Positions 20,144 to 29,873 of a stretch of DNA of 64,000 nt are shown here, piece by piece. Each line of letters begins with the position of its first letter. Within the stretch, counting starts at the first letter, position 1. The notes beneath the pieces are model-generated. The model saw nothing but the letters and a program-made list of their open reading frames with translations, did no database searches and was not told where the DNA came from. Position numbers and translations under genes: made by a program. Source of the stretch: Caecitellus pseudoparvulus (Eukaryota > Bigyra: Bicosoecida); contig CBFFRQ010000013.1 of NCBI GenBank assembly GCA_965644315.1, positions 919,775-983,774 on the forward strand, read 5' to 3'.

Positions 20144-21907
20144 ATGCGAGGCTTGTCTTTGCTGTGCACCGCAGCGATTGTGTCCGCATCACTGGCGCTG
20201 GATGCTGGGCGGGATTATGCCTTGATGATTGACGCGGGGTCCACGGGCAGGTGTGTTGTCCGTGCTGTGGTTGCTTGCGGAATTTGGTGCTCCCTCACGC
20301 CCCTCTCGTTCCCTCGCCTTGCAGCCGCGCACGGCTGTACTCATGGCCAAGCCGGGTGTTCAAGACGCTGCCCCCCCCACTTTCAGTGCCCATTCAGCAG
20401 GAGGATTTTCTGTTCAAGGTCAAGCCTGGCATCGACACGACCGCAGGCAGGCAGGCCTTGACGTCTCTTTTGCAGCAGTGCAAGGCAGACCCGGTGTTGG
20501 CTGGCAGCCCTGAGCGCTGGGCTGACGTTCCCATTTTCTTGTTTGCTACTGCTGGCATGCGTGTGTTGGATCCTGCGGCCCGTGAAGCCGCGTTTGCCGA
20601 GGTTCGGGCAACGCTAGCTGGCTCTGGCTTTGCCTTTGCGCCTCGCCAAGCTCGCGGTGAGTGCCGCAGCCAGACACGGGAACCATGCGCGCGCCTGCAG
20701 CTCGTGCGCCTACCTTCCCTTCACAGTGATCGCGGGGGAAGAAGAAGGCGTGTTCGGCTGGCTCACCGCTAACAAGCTGCAGGGGCGGCTGCCGAAGGAC
20801 TCCAGCCAAGCGTACGTGGGCGCCCTGGACATGGGCGGTGCCTCCACCCAAATCACCTTTGCACCCAGCTCGTCCCTGCTGGCCAATGCCTATCACGTGG
20901 GTCTGGAGAACCAGGTGCAAGCGGATGTGTACACGCATTCGTTCCTGTACTTCGGCCTGGACAAGGCCCGCTGGCGCACGAACCAGGTGGTGCTGTTGAA
21001 CACCACCCAGTCTGCTGGGGGCAGCTGGCCCCACCCGTGCTGGCTGCAGAACGGCTCCACTCCCTACCAGCTCACTGTGAACGGGGTGGGGGACGATGTG
21101 CCCTTCACAGGTGCGGGGGACTGGCAGGCATGCTTGAACGCCGTGAACTACCTCATGAACAAGGCCACCGTCTGCTTGACTGATGCGCTGGACCCTGCAA
21201 CGCTGCAGCCTGCAACTGCGCTGCCGGCCGGTGGCGCAGCAGGTTTGCCTGCGGGCGGGCGACTGCCCACCATCAACGCCGCCGCAAACTCGTCCTGCTC
21301 GGTGAATGGCGTGTACCAGCCGCCCCTCGGCCAGGTGCAGTTCTACGCCTTCTCAGGGTACTCCTACCTGTACGAGTTCTTTGGCTTGGGCGCCAGCTCC
21401 ACCCCCAGCGACCTGGCGCGCGCCGGGGAGCACTTCTGCGGTTTGGACCTGGCAGCCGCCCAGGCTGAGCACCCAGGGCAAGACGAGGAGTTCCTGACCA
21501 CCTACTGCTTCACTGCTGCCTACGTGTACAGCCTGTGGACGACGGGGTACGGCTTTGCCCCCGACAGCACCAACATCCACGTCGTGACGGGGGCCAACGC
21601 CAGCGCCTACTCGTACGCCTTCGGCAGCATGATTTCAGAGGCCAACGCCATGGCGTGGAGCTACGACGGGGGCAAGCCAGCCCCTGCCAAGGCGGGCAAG
21701 TGGCAGCTGGTGGGCATCGCCATGATCTGCATCGCTTCAGTCGCCACCCTGGCGGCCTTCTTGCTGGCGTTCAAGGTGGGCTTGTGCTGCAAGCGCGAGG
21801 CAAGCCCCACCACGCTGAAGGGCGACTCCTTCAACATCCAGGGCGAGCAGGAGGCGTCCCTCGTCGGCCGCAGCTCCCTGGATGTGCACCAGGGGGCGGC
21901 GGTGTAA
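20144..21907 (+). CDS. Ecto-nucleoside triphosphate diphosphohydrolase (GDA1/CD39 apyrase)
   Basis: Three exons encode 539 residues: 20144-20250, 20325-20656 and 20727-21907. Introns are 74 and 70 nt, and each junction restores a family motif. A signal peptide (MRGLSLLCTAAIVSASLAL) is followed by apyrase conserved region 1, DAGSTGSR, spanning the first splice. Next come region 2 (FATAGMR, about 111), region 3 (AGEEEGVFGWLTAN, right after the second splice) and region 4 (GALDMGGASTQITF, about 178). One transmembrane helix lies near 475-500 (GIAMICIASVATLAAFLLAF), followed by a short Cys/Lys-rich tail. Such enzymes hydrolyse NTPs and NDPs to NMPs outside the cell or in the Golgi lumen. The long C-terminal half with several cysteines fits an ectoenzyme. 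It is co-oriented with the SRCR pair and RanGAP, with no sign of a functional link. Confidence 0.93.
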
Positions 21908-22094
21908 GCTGGACAGCGAGTGTTCACGCCAGACCAGCACGTTGCTGTGGGCGGCACGCAAACCCGGCTCGTGGTCAAAATTCACGTCTACCACCACAAA
22001 TTGCAGGCTTCACGACAACGTGAGTGCCCTCTCCCCTGTGGACAGTCTTGCCTTGTTTGTGTCCGGGCGTTGGACGGTAACGGCAAACCGCGTC

Positions 22095-23513
22095 ATGGCA
22101 GCAGCTGCGGAAGTTGGCGGCCCCGCTGACACACTGGATGTGTCCATCGACCCCAAGGAGCGAGGGGTCATGACTGGGGACAAGGCCAAGGAACTCTTTG
22201 CCGGCGTGCTGTCTGGGGAGACGACGCATTACACGGGCATTTCCCTGAGCGGGTGGTCCATCCGACCGGGAGGCGCTGCAATTGCCGCACAGGCCATCGC
22301 GGCGCTGCCCATTGAGCGCGCCAACCTCGCCAACACCATTGGCGGGCAGCCCGAAGCGCAAGGACTGAAAACGTACGAAGTGCTGGGGGAGGCGCTGAAG
22401 GAGAAGCACCTGCTGGAGCTGAATCTGAGCAGCAATGCCGTGGGCGCCAAGGGCGTGGCTTCCCTCACGCCGCTGCTGGCCTCCTGCACCGCGCTGGAGT
22501 CCATCTCCTTCGACGACTGCGGCATGTCTGCAGAGGCGGTGGCTTCCATCTGCTCCCTCATCGCCGCCAAGGCCCCCACTGCCCTGCGCAAGCTGCACTC
22601 GTACAACAACATGGCCGGCGGTGGCGGCGCCAAGGCGGCTGGCGACATCATCCTCGCCTCGCCAGCCATGGAGGACGTCCGCTTCGCCAGCACGCGGGGC
22701 GACCGCGAGGGCGGCGAGGCCCTGGGCAAGGCCCTCGCCCAGGCCCGCGCTCTGCGCCACGTGGACTTGTCTGACAACACCTTCGGCGCAGGAACGGGCA
22801 TCGCCCTGGCGGCCGGAGTGCTGCACCAGCCTGCCCTCACCACCCTGAACATCGGAGACATCACCCTGGAGAACGAGGGACTGCTGCCCCTCGCCTCTGC
22901 CCTGCTGGCGGGCGTCGCGGCAGGTGTGGGGGCGGGTATGTCCCTCACCCGCCTGGACCTCTCCTTCAACGAGCTGGAAGGCGAGGAGGCAGTGGCGGCC
23001 CTGTGCGCCCTCGTCGCTCGCCTGCCCGCCCTGCAGCGTGTCGTCCTCTCCAACAACGAGCTGTACACGCAGGGCCTGCTGAACCTGGCCGGCGCCCTCA
23101 AGGCCCGTGCCGCCGCCGGACTCACCTCCCTGCAGGAGCTGCACGTGTCTGAGGTGTACGCGTACACCAGCGGCGTGCAGGCAGTGGCCGAGGCAGCGGC
23201 TGCCCTGCCCGGCTTCAAGCTGCTGGTGGCTGACGGAAACTATGTGTCGGAGGAGGGCCTGCAGGCGGTGACTGCCGCCGCCTCGGCAGGGGGGTTCCGC
23301 CTGGGGCCGTGGGATATGAATGACCCGGAGCAGGCGGCGGAGGAGGAGGGCGAGGCAGGGGACCTCGAGACGGACGTTGGTGACGGCGCTGGCTCGTGGG
23401 CGCCTTCTCCTGAACATGTGGCGGAGGCTGCGCGGGTGGCGGCCGCGGCTGGGGCGGGTGAGGGCCCAGACCTCGCAGACGCCGCCGCAACGGCGCCGTC
23501 AGAGGGCGTGTAA
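22095..23513 (+). CDS. Ran GTPase-activating protein, plant-like LRR type
   Basis: A single exon encodes 472 residues from MAAAAEVGGPADTLDVSIDP. About ten leucine-rich repeats of the RanGAP (ribonuclease-inhibitor-like) type fill residues 60-410. They include LLELNLSSNAVGAKGVASL, LRHVDLSDNTFGAGTGIAL and LTRLDLSFNELEGEEAV. Features such as GGQPEAQGLKTYEVLGEAL, VRFASTRGDREGGEAL and LLVADGNYVSEEGLQAV parallel plant RanGAPs. An acidic Glu/Asp/Ala tail (from about 413) matches the acidic tail of RanGAPs. The protein activates GTP hydrolysis on Ran and so sets the cytoplasmic RanGDP pool that drives nuclear transport. The plant-specific WPP targeting domain is not seen; only a short ~45-residue lead precedes the repeats. 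Confidence 0.88.
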   Translation: MAAAAEVGGPADTLDVSIDPKERGVMTGDKAKELFAGVLSGETTHYTGISLSGWSIRPGGAAIAAQAIAALPIERANLANTIGGQPEAQGLKTYEVLGEALKEKHLLELNLSSNAVGAKGVASLTPLLASCTALESISFDDCGMSAEAVASICSLIAAKAPTALRKLHSYNNMAGGGGAKAAGDIILASPAMEDVRFASTRGDREGGEALGKALAQARALRHVDLSDNTFGAGTGIALAAGVLHQPALTTLNIGDITLENEGLLPLASALLAGVAAGVGAGMSLTRLDLSFNELEGEEAVAALCALVARLPALQRVVLSNNELYTQGLLNLAGALKARAAAGLTSLQELHVSEVYAYTSGVQAVAEAAAALPGFKLLVADGNYVSEEGLQAVTAAASAGGFRLGPWDMNDPEQAAEEEGEAGDLETDVGDGAGSWAPSPEHVAEAARVAAAAGAGEGPDLADAAATAPSEGV

Positions 23514-23541
23514 TGCATTCAAGGCCGGCGAGGGGCCCCTC

Positions 23542-24977
23542 TCACAGTTTGGCGTGTGCCTGGCGGGCAGCGGTGATGGCGTCCAGCTTGGCGCGGCACA
23601 TGTCTGCTAGCATGGGCATGAGGGCGCCCACTGCCTTGCCTGCTGAGGATGCGGCCTGGCCCCGCCTCGCCCGTGCTGCGATGCCCTGTGTGATGACTGC
23701 GTACTTGAAGAAGAACACGCTCATGCAGGCGTCCCAGTCACAGGGCAGGGGTGGGGTGGTGGGCGGCGTGTGGGGCAGTTTGGGCCGGGAGGTGCCTGGG
23801 GTGAGCCAGGCATCTGCGTCACCTGCGTCTGATGCGCTGTGCATGGTGATGCGCCAGGCATGGGGGGCGGCGGCACAGTACCACTGCACTAGGGCCGCTT
23901 CCGTTGGCACGCCACTGCCCTGGTGGTCGAACCCCATTAGGCCCTGCAGGCGCACCCCCTTCACGATGCTGCCGCCTTGCTCTGCGCGGGGCATGTAGAA
24001 CGCACCGCACCAATTCGCCAAGTCGCTGAGTGGGTGGCCTGTGTGGAGAGCGCAGGGGGGCAGTGTGCAGCCCAAGTTGACCTGTGGCTGTGCCTCGCGT
24101 CCGGCTGTGTGCGGTGCAACGGCACATGCCCGGGGAGGGGCAGCAGCCGTGCCCCACACGCACGCACCAAGGGTGGACAGCTCCCAGTCCAAGACGGCCA
24201 CAACACGCGGCTCACTGGGGTGGAACACCAAGTTGTCGATTTTGAAGTCTCCGTGGATGAGGCAAGGCGCATCTGCAGTGCGGGGACGGCAGTGGCGCCA
24301 GGTGGTGTGTTTTGCAAGGTACGGAGAGCAGTGGGGCTTTGCGGATACAGGGACGTACCTGGAGGCACTTGAGCTTGTAGGGCCTGTTCCAGCTCGTCCA
24401 GGCCTGGCACCTCTGGGGCGTGGGCTGCCTGCTGCCTGGAGACGCTGGCCAGGCGACGCACCTGCCTGGCGTAGAAGTTCGCGCCCCCCTGCACGCCGAA
24501 AGAGGCCAGACCGAGAGAAGCAGGGTCCACGCCGTGCAGTGCTACGAGGGCCTGCAGGGCGCTGGCGTAGCAGGCTGTGCGGTGCTGGGGGTGCACGGAG
24601 GGCATGGCTGGGTCGTGGAAGATGCGGCCAGGCACGAAGTCCATGATGTAGAAAGGCGTGCCGATCACGCCGTCGTCCATGCACAGGCAGTGCACGCGGG
24701 GAACAGGCACTCCCGAGTCTTGCAGAGCCTGCAGGACACGGAACTCCCTGTCTACGGCGTGCGCTGAAGCAGGCAGGTTTGCGCCGCTGGGTCGCTTCCG
24801 CAGCACCAGAGTTTGGCAAGGCGTGGTCAGCTTGAACGTGGGGTTGCTCTGGCCGAACGCAAAGGGGGCCACTCGCAAGGGGCCTGCAAAGCCTTTCAAG
24901 GCCACGCTCAAGTACGCCCCCAGCGCCCGCGTGTCAAAGGGCTCAGCGGCTGGAGCAGCATCAGTCTGAGCAGCCAT
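23542..24977 (-). CDS. APH-fold kinase-like protein (ACAD10/11 N-terminal domain type)
   Basis: Three exons, 24977-24359, 24272-24168 and 24038-23542, encode 406 residues. Introns are 86 and 129 nt. Visible motifs are [12 protein letters not shown] (nucleotide loop), LVLRKRPSG, the catalytic-loop motif [15 protein letters not shown], and the metal-binding [13 protein letters not shown] that spans splice 2. This is the aminoglycoside phosphotransferase-like domain found at the N-terminus of the acyl-CoA dehydrogenases ACAD10 and ACAD11. Those phosphorylate 4-hydroxyacyl-CoAs for catabolism. Here the domain stands alone with no dehydrogenase part, as in many bacterial and protist homologues. 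A Pro/Thr-rich insert between MHSASDAG and DWDACM begins with a GTGACG that looks like a splice donor, but no suitable acceptor was found, so it is left coding. The gene converges on RanGAP with a 28-bp gap. Confidence 0.85.
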
Positions 24978-25553
24978 GGCTCAATTTCCGCAGTCCGCAG
25001 CAGGGCGGTCCTCCACGTCCTCCAACGATAAAGCGAGCGACAAATAACGGGCAGATAGTGGAAAATGGTGGGAATTCTCGTTCCAAGTGTGTCTGTCTGG
25101 ATGCCGCAGGCGCTGTGCCGGTGTTCGAGCGCACAGGAGTGCTTGCGGGGGGGAAGCAGGCTTCCGTTGCGAAGGGGGGCTCACGGAATGACCGCTCAGT
25201 ATTGTGTTCAGCACAAGAACGTCAAAGACTCGCGTCCTCGGAATCATTGGCAGATTTTTATGTGCGCCCTCGTTTTGCGCCCTTGCTTGAAGTGGTTTCT
25301 TGGTGTGGGTGCTTGCTCATTCCCCGCACCAACACGCCTTCACCTTGCGCTGCGCCCAGGACGACAGCGATCCCGCTTGTGGTAAATCAAGCCCAGAACT
25401 AAGCTCCCCTAGTCTTCAATTAGACTTTCATCCCACCTTGCTTGCCCTGACCCCCTCCGCTCGTCACTTTCTCCGTCGGGCAGTTATCGTGCAGAGTGGC
25501 AACCTTCGCCTTTGCTGACAGAATCACTGCGAGCCCCCTGGCGTGCCAACGAC
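24978..25553. other. Divergent promoter region
   Basis: 576 bp between divergent ATGs at 24977 and 25554. Apart from the ATTTCCGCA copy, it shows short G runs and a pyrimidine-rich run (about 25400-25480), but no RNA gene or convincing ORF. Confidence 0.5.
24984..24992. promoter_or_regulatory. ATTTCCGCA element immediately before the APH-fold kinase start
   Basis: The complement TGCGGAAAT sits 6 nt before the ATG at 24977 on the sense strand. With 2851, 4691 and 10383, this is the fourth copy within 25 nt of a proposed start codon. Confidence 0.3.
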
Positions 25554-28016
25554 ATGGACATTCAGACGGACGCATTCACGCGAGGTATTGGTGGGTCCCC
25601 TAGCTTGCTCGCTTGCAAGTGGCCTGAACTGGAGGCGTTGCCAGCGGAAGTGGTGGAAGCCGCCGAGGCCATCAAAGCGCAGGGAGCGAAGTCTGGGAAT
25701 GACCTTGTGAGCAAGGTGTTCGCAGAAGGCACCTGGATAGCCTGCACGGTGCACTTGACCCTGCAGCAAGTGTCCTGCAAAGCGGCCTTCCTGCAGCACC
25801 TCAACGTGCAGGTGTGGACGGAGACGCTGCTGCTGCTGCAAGCTGGGTTGCCTGTCCAGCACCCCGTGACGGCTGAATTCGAACAGGCGTGTGGGCAGTT
25901 GCTGGAGGGCCAGGGCGAGGCTCCTATCCTGGACATGTGCCAGCAGGTGCGGGAGGCCATCCTCATGCCCTGGCACGTCGCACCTGACGTCCGCCGAGTG
26001 CAGGTGCCGTCAGCGCCGAACTTGGGTGGTGCCTGTGCGGCGGCAGCCGTGCAGGAGCTATTCCACAGCTTGTGCATGCGGGGCACGATGTCGGATGAGC
26101 GCCGTGAGTTCCTGCGTGTAGCTTGTGCCGCCCTGGGCTCGCCGCCTGATGCCGATGTGCCGAGGCTGGCAGCTCGAATGGACGCGATGGTCGCAGCTGC
26201 CGGGTCGAGCACGCAAGCCGTGGCTCTGTGGGACTTCCTCGCTTTCTGCGCTGTCTTCTCGGCGTCTGTGCCGCTGGTGGCTCATGTGCTGACTGTGACG
26301 TCAGAGGTGGCCCTGACCCTCGGAGCGACCCAGGCTCAGCTCGGCCAGGCTTGGGAGCGATGGAGCCCCGCCCTCACGGCTGCCCTCAGCGGGGGACTGA
26401 ACATGCTGCAATACCTGTCTGGCAGCGCCGTGGCACACCCTGCCTGCGAGCAGGGCATGCTCATCCCAGAGCAGTGGGTGCGAGCAGCCCCACAGGACGC
26501 ACACGATGCGCTGCGCGGCGCCATGGCAACAAACTGTGCAGACATCGTCAACCTCCTGTCCCTGGGTGGCGAGGGGGAAGGCGAACCCACCAAGCCCCGG
26601 CCACTCATCGCAGGTGGCTTGGATGTCGCCTTCGTCGTCGGTTGCGCGTGTGGCAGCGTCGATGCTCTGGCCGCTCTCCTCGACTGTCCCCGCCACACGC
26701 CGTACCACATGAACCACTGGCATGTTCAGGCAGGCATGGGTGCTGCTGGCGCATGCTTGTCGCTCGACCTGGTGCAGCTCTTTGCCAAGCACTTGCCCGT
26801 GCAAGACCAGGCTTGGCGTGCACTGCTCTCTGCAGCGGCCAGCTCAGCTCCTCTGCACGTCGTGCAAGCGGCAGAGCAAGCCGTGACTGGCATCCAGTTT
26901 CAGCATGCAGGGCCTGGGAAGGGCGTTGTGGGGCCCATCATGACAGGCATGCTCATTGCCGCTGTGCAGGGCGGGCAGCTGCCCACGGTGGAGTACCTGT
27001 TGGCAAAGCGTGGCAGGCAGAGTGTGCCCTGGCTGCAGCACATTCGCTCGTACATCACCACGGCGAGCGTGCTAGGCAACGCAGCCATGCTGCAATTCTG
27101 GATGGACAGGCTTGGGGACCTTTTTTCAGCGATCATGGACGCTTCCGACGCAGCAGATTTGGTGCGAAACGCAAAGGGCCCCTGCAAGCGCCAGCTGCAC
27201 GAGGCTACCCTTGCAGCCTTCGGGGAAGCTCCCAGCCTTGACGAGGCAAACCCCGATGAACTCCTGGTACCGCAGTGGTTGCTGGACCTACCCGAGTGCC
27301 GTCCATCTGACCCGGCAGCCGTCGATGCCGCTGTGAAGCACGCGCAGGTGTTCTTGCAACATCGCAGCATGCCTGCACGTACACTGTACCAGGCGTCTCC
27401 CATCAAGGAATTTGCATGTTTTGCCATGGCTGTGCATGCTGTGCAGTACGTGGCATCCCATGCGCCGTGGCTCATCGCCATGCCAGATGCCATGCAGAGC
27501 ATTTGTGAGTGGGTCACTGCGTACCGAGGCAGCCCGCTGGGGTTTGGCCTGCCCTTGCCGAGGCTTGCGCTGTTCATAGGGTGGACACCGCTGCGGCGCC
27601 TCGCAGCCGCTGCGGGGCTGCCCATCCCCCACGGCCGGCGTGATCAAGCGGGAGACTGGTTTTGCGGTTTGCCGTCGCTCTTCGACGAGCATGAGGTGTC
27701 AGGGGATGTGCTGCGCGAAAGCCTCGCAAACTTGCTGCCCCCCCCCTGGCAACCTGCCGAAAACTACACGTACTACAAGGGCGCCCAAGGGTTCGCGCAA
27801 TCTGAGCAAATGCTACTGGCCGCGCCTCTGCTGGCTGGGGCGCTGGTTGCCGATGGCCGGTTCGCAAGGGAGATGAAGGCTGCGCTGCACGGCGTCGCAG
27901 CACAAGGGGGTGGGGAGGTGGAGGAGGCCCCTATCTCGGGAGCTATGCGGCAGGCCCTGCGCACGTCCAATTCCCTCCGCCGCCGGTCCATGGTCCTGCT
28001 GCGTGCCGCTGTGTAG
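25554..28016 (+). CDS. Unrecognised protein, probably degenerate ankyrin-like helical repeats
   Basis: A single exon encodes 820 residues (MDIQTDAFTRGIGGSPSLLA...). No known domain is clear. The middle (about residues 350-560) contains segments that resemble ankyrin helices: LDVAFVVGCACGSVDALAAL, GMLIAAVQGGQLPTVEYLLA and ITTASVLGNAAMLQFWMDRL. Spacing and loop residues are poorly kept. No signal peptide, membrane segment or coiled coil is evident, and Cys and His are scattered. The frame is long with codon use like its neighbours, so it is a real gene. The next gene, in the same direction, is a true ankyrin protein. A helical scaffold is the best guess; no function is claimed. Confidence 0.7.
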   Translation: MDIQTDAFTRGIGGSPSLLACKWPELEALPAEVVEAAEAIKAQGAKSGNDLVSKVFAEGTWIACTVHLTLQQVSCKAAFLQHLNVQVWTETLLLLQAGLPVQHPVTAEFEQACGQLLEGQGEAPILDMCQQVREAILMPWHVAPDVRRVQVPSAPNLGGACAAAAVQELFHSLCMRGTMSDERREFLRVACAALGSPPDADVPRLAARMDAMVAAAGSSTQAVALWDFLAFCAVFSASVPLVAHVLTVTSEVALTLGATQAQLGQAWERWSPALTAALSGGLNMLQYLSGSAVAHPACEQGMLIPEQWVRAAPQDAHDALRGAMATNCADIVNLLSLGGEGEGEPTKPRPLIAGGLDVAFVVGCACGSVDALAALLDCPRHTPYHMNHWHVQAGMGAAGACLSLDLVQLFAKHLPVQDQAWRALLSAAASSAPLHVVQAAEQAVTGIQFQHAGPGKGVVGPIMTGMLIAAVQGGQLPTVEYLLAKRGRQSVPWLQHIRSYITTASVLGNAAMLQFWMDRLGDLFSAIMDASDAADLVRNAKGPCKRQLHEATLAAFGEAPSLDEANPDELLVPQWLLDLPECRPSDPAAVDAAVKHAQVFLQHRSMPARTLYQASPIKEFACFAMAVHAVQYVASHAPWLIAMPDAMQSICEWVTAYRGSPLGFGLPLPRLALFIGWTPLRRLAAAAGLPIPHGRRDQAGDWFCGLPSLFDEHEVSGDVLRESLANLLPPPWQPAENYTYYKGAQGFAQSEQMLLAAPLLAGALVADGRFAREMKAALHGVAAQGGGEVEEAPISGAMRQALRTSNSLRRRSMVLLRAAV

Positions 28017-28184
28017 CTGTGAGGGAACGAGGCGGGGCGCTGCTGTGGGCGTCACGGGGCAAATTTCTTGACTCAACCAATTTACGGCGGCTCTTGGAAT
28101 GTATAGAACAGCCTTTCTAGCAGTCCTTACTGTCTTCCTGGGTCGTGGTCTTGATTCCTCGTCCCACGCCGGGCCCGCGCAGCC

Positions 28185-28856
28185 ATGGCTGCCTCCACGC
28201 CCATTGTCACAGAACCGGCTGCAGCGGTAGAAGACAGCATCCAAATGGCTGCAGGGGATGACCGCCTCGATGCCGTCAAGGCGTTTGTCGTCGCAGGCGT
28301 GTCGGTCAACACCGCAGACGAGAACGGCTACACAGCTCTGTGAGCATGCTCGCTGTCTGTGCATGGTTCAAGGCCCTTCGGGCACTCGCCCACCGCTCCA
28401 AATGACAGACATGCCGCTGCCAGCTATGGAGCGACGGGGACTCTCGCCTGGCTCCTGGAGCAGGGCGCGTCAGTGACTGCTGTGGATGGTGTGTGCTGCG
28501 GCGAGAAGCAATTTCCGCAACGAGACTGCACGGCGCATACCCCCGCACCGCACACAGAGGAAGGCGACACCCCCTTGCATGCATGCGAAAGTGTAGAGTG
28601 TGCTGACATGCTGCTGCGGGCAGGGGCTGACTTGGCTGCGACGAACAGCCTGGGTCTGTACCCGATCCAAACCATGGCTGGGAACGAAGCGGACGAGCTG
28701 GTGGAGGCGCTGCGACCCATGTACGCCACCGCAGGCATCGCCTTGCCCGAGCCGCTTCTCCCGCCGAACTATCGCTTTGGAGAGCTGGTGCCAGAGACAG
28801 GGGGCCTGGTCGTGGACGAGGACGGCGACATTGAGACGGAGTTCCCCGACGCGTGA
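28185..28856 (+). CDS. Small ankyrin-repeat protein
   Basis: Three exons, 28185-28339, 28409-28488 and 28558-28856, encode 177 residues. The two introns are 69 nt each and junction phases agree. Ankyrin repeats span the splices: DDRLDAVKAFVVAGVSVNTA with DENGYTAL, then HAAASYGATGTLAWLLEQGA, then EEGDTPLHACESVECADMLL with RAGADLAATNSLGLYPI. The C-terminus is acidic (VVDEDGDIETEFPDA). Three repeats with TPLHA and GADLAATN motifs are diagnostic. Such proteins are usually soluble binding adaptors; the partner is unknown. The second intron contains a copy of the ATTTCCGCA element. The stop lies 19 bp from the end of the convergent PDZ gene. Confidence 0.85.
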
Positions 28857-28875
28857 CGGTGCATTGCGCTGCCAG

Positions 28876-29634
28876 TCAAATGTCCACCTGTGGTGCTGGC
28901 ACCCGGCGCAGGAGCAACATCAGAGGCCGGGAGGCCTCCCTAAATACACAAGCCACCTCTTGAAGGCTCATGCAGGTGGCCAGCGGCTGCCCATTCACGG
29001 CAAGTAGCTCATCACCCAACCGCACGATACCGCTGGCCTTGGCGGCCAGTGCAGCTCCTGTATCAGGGTCATCTTTCAAGGCCCCCACGATGACGTGTCC
29101 GTCTGCGTTAAACTCCACTGCCATGCCAACTGGGCCGCTGGCGATGCGCAGGCGGTACAGGTTCGTCGCTGTTTGAACGTGCCCGGGGCAGGCGCTGTGA
29201 GCGGCGACTTCCCTGTCGAGCATGCGCGTTGTGCGAAGTAGCAAACCTTCCAGGTGGACCCGGATCTCGCTTGGACATCGCCTTTCAGGTGTGCGCTCCG
29301 TTTCCTCTTGCTCTGTGGAGGGGCGGCCCCAAGCTGCTTGGCTTTGCGTTGGACTGCCCTGCTTGCCGTCTGCGAGTGAAGGCGCTGCCACGGCTGAAAC
29401 TAAACCCTGAGGCTTTCCATGCGGTTCCGGTGAAAGTTGCTGCCCGGGGTTTGCTTTCTGGCCCCGGGGGCGGCGCAGGGCACCTCGTGGCGCTCCCTGA
29501 GAGGTTGGCGTTTCGCCACGCCTTCTCGCCACTGCTGCCCGCGCCTCGCTCGCCCTTGCTCGCTGACTGCGCAAGTCCAACTGCGTCACTTGCACTGCAA
29601 TTGGTGTGAATCCAGCTGTGCAAGCCTCTGGCAT
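28876..29634 (-). CDS. PDZ-domain protein
   Basis: A frame of 252 residues. The C-terminal ~90 residues form a PDZ-like domain: PVGMAVEFNADGHVIVGAL (the carboxylate-binding strand has a non-standard PVGM in place of GLGF), then GIVRLGDELLAVNGQPLATC, then LQEVACVFREASRPLMLLL. The preceding 160 residues are Arg/Pro/Ser-rich and probably disordered, and part may not be coding. No upstream exon was confirmed, so the start is uncertain. PDZ domains bind C-terminal peptides and organise membrane complexes. The partner is not evident. Confidence 0.65.
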   Translation of the reverse strand: MPEACTAGFTPIAVQVTQLDLRSQRARASEARAAVARRRGETPTSQGAPRGALRRPRGQKANPGQQLSPEPHGKPQGLVSAVAAPSLADGKQGSPTQSQAAWGRPSTEQEETERTPERRCPSEIRVHLEGLLLRTTRMLDREVAAHSACPGHVQTATNLYRLRIASGPVGMAVEFNADGHVIVGALKDDPDTGAALAAKASGIVRLGDELLAVNGQPLATCMSLQEVACVFREASRPLMLLLRRVPAPQVDI

Positions 29635-29873
29635 GCTTGCAACGCAAGTTTGTCCCGGCCAGGGACTGGCGCAATTGGCGAGGGGCAGCGCAGCCGGCTT
29701 GGCTACTGGCTTGAGTCACAGGAACAGAGGAAAACGGAAGCGAACTCGATGACACGGAAGGCAGTCTTCCGAGAAACACTACCGGGTTGACGGGTGGTGG
29801 AAAGTGCAGTGCATTACGTCGTCGCGCCCTGCGGAAGCGGACGCAAGTGCCCCCTCCGCCAGGCACAGCAGCC

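Noticed and set aside
21975-23417. 480-codon - strand ORF opposite RanGAP
   Set aside because: The LRR frame on the + strand is unambiguous; the antisense frame is Gly/Arg/His-rich shadow.
23740-23830. Possible extra intron in the APH-fold kinase gene
   Set aside because: A GT donor is present but no AG acceptor precedes the conserved DWDACM segment; the stretch stays in frame, so it was left coding.
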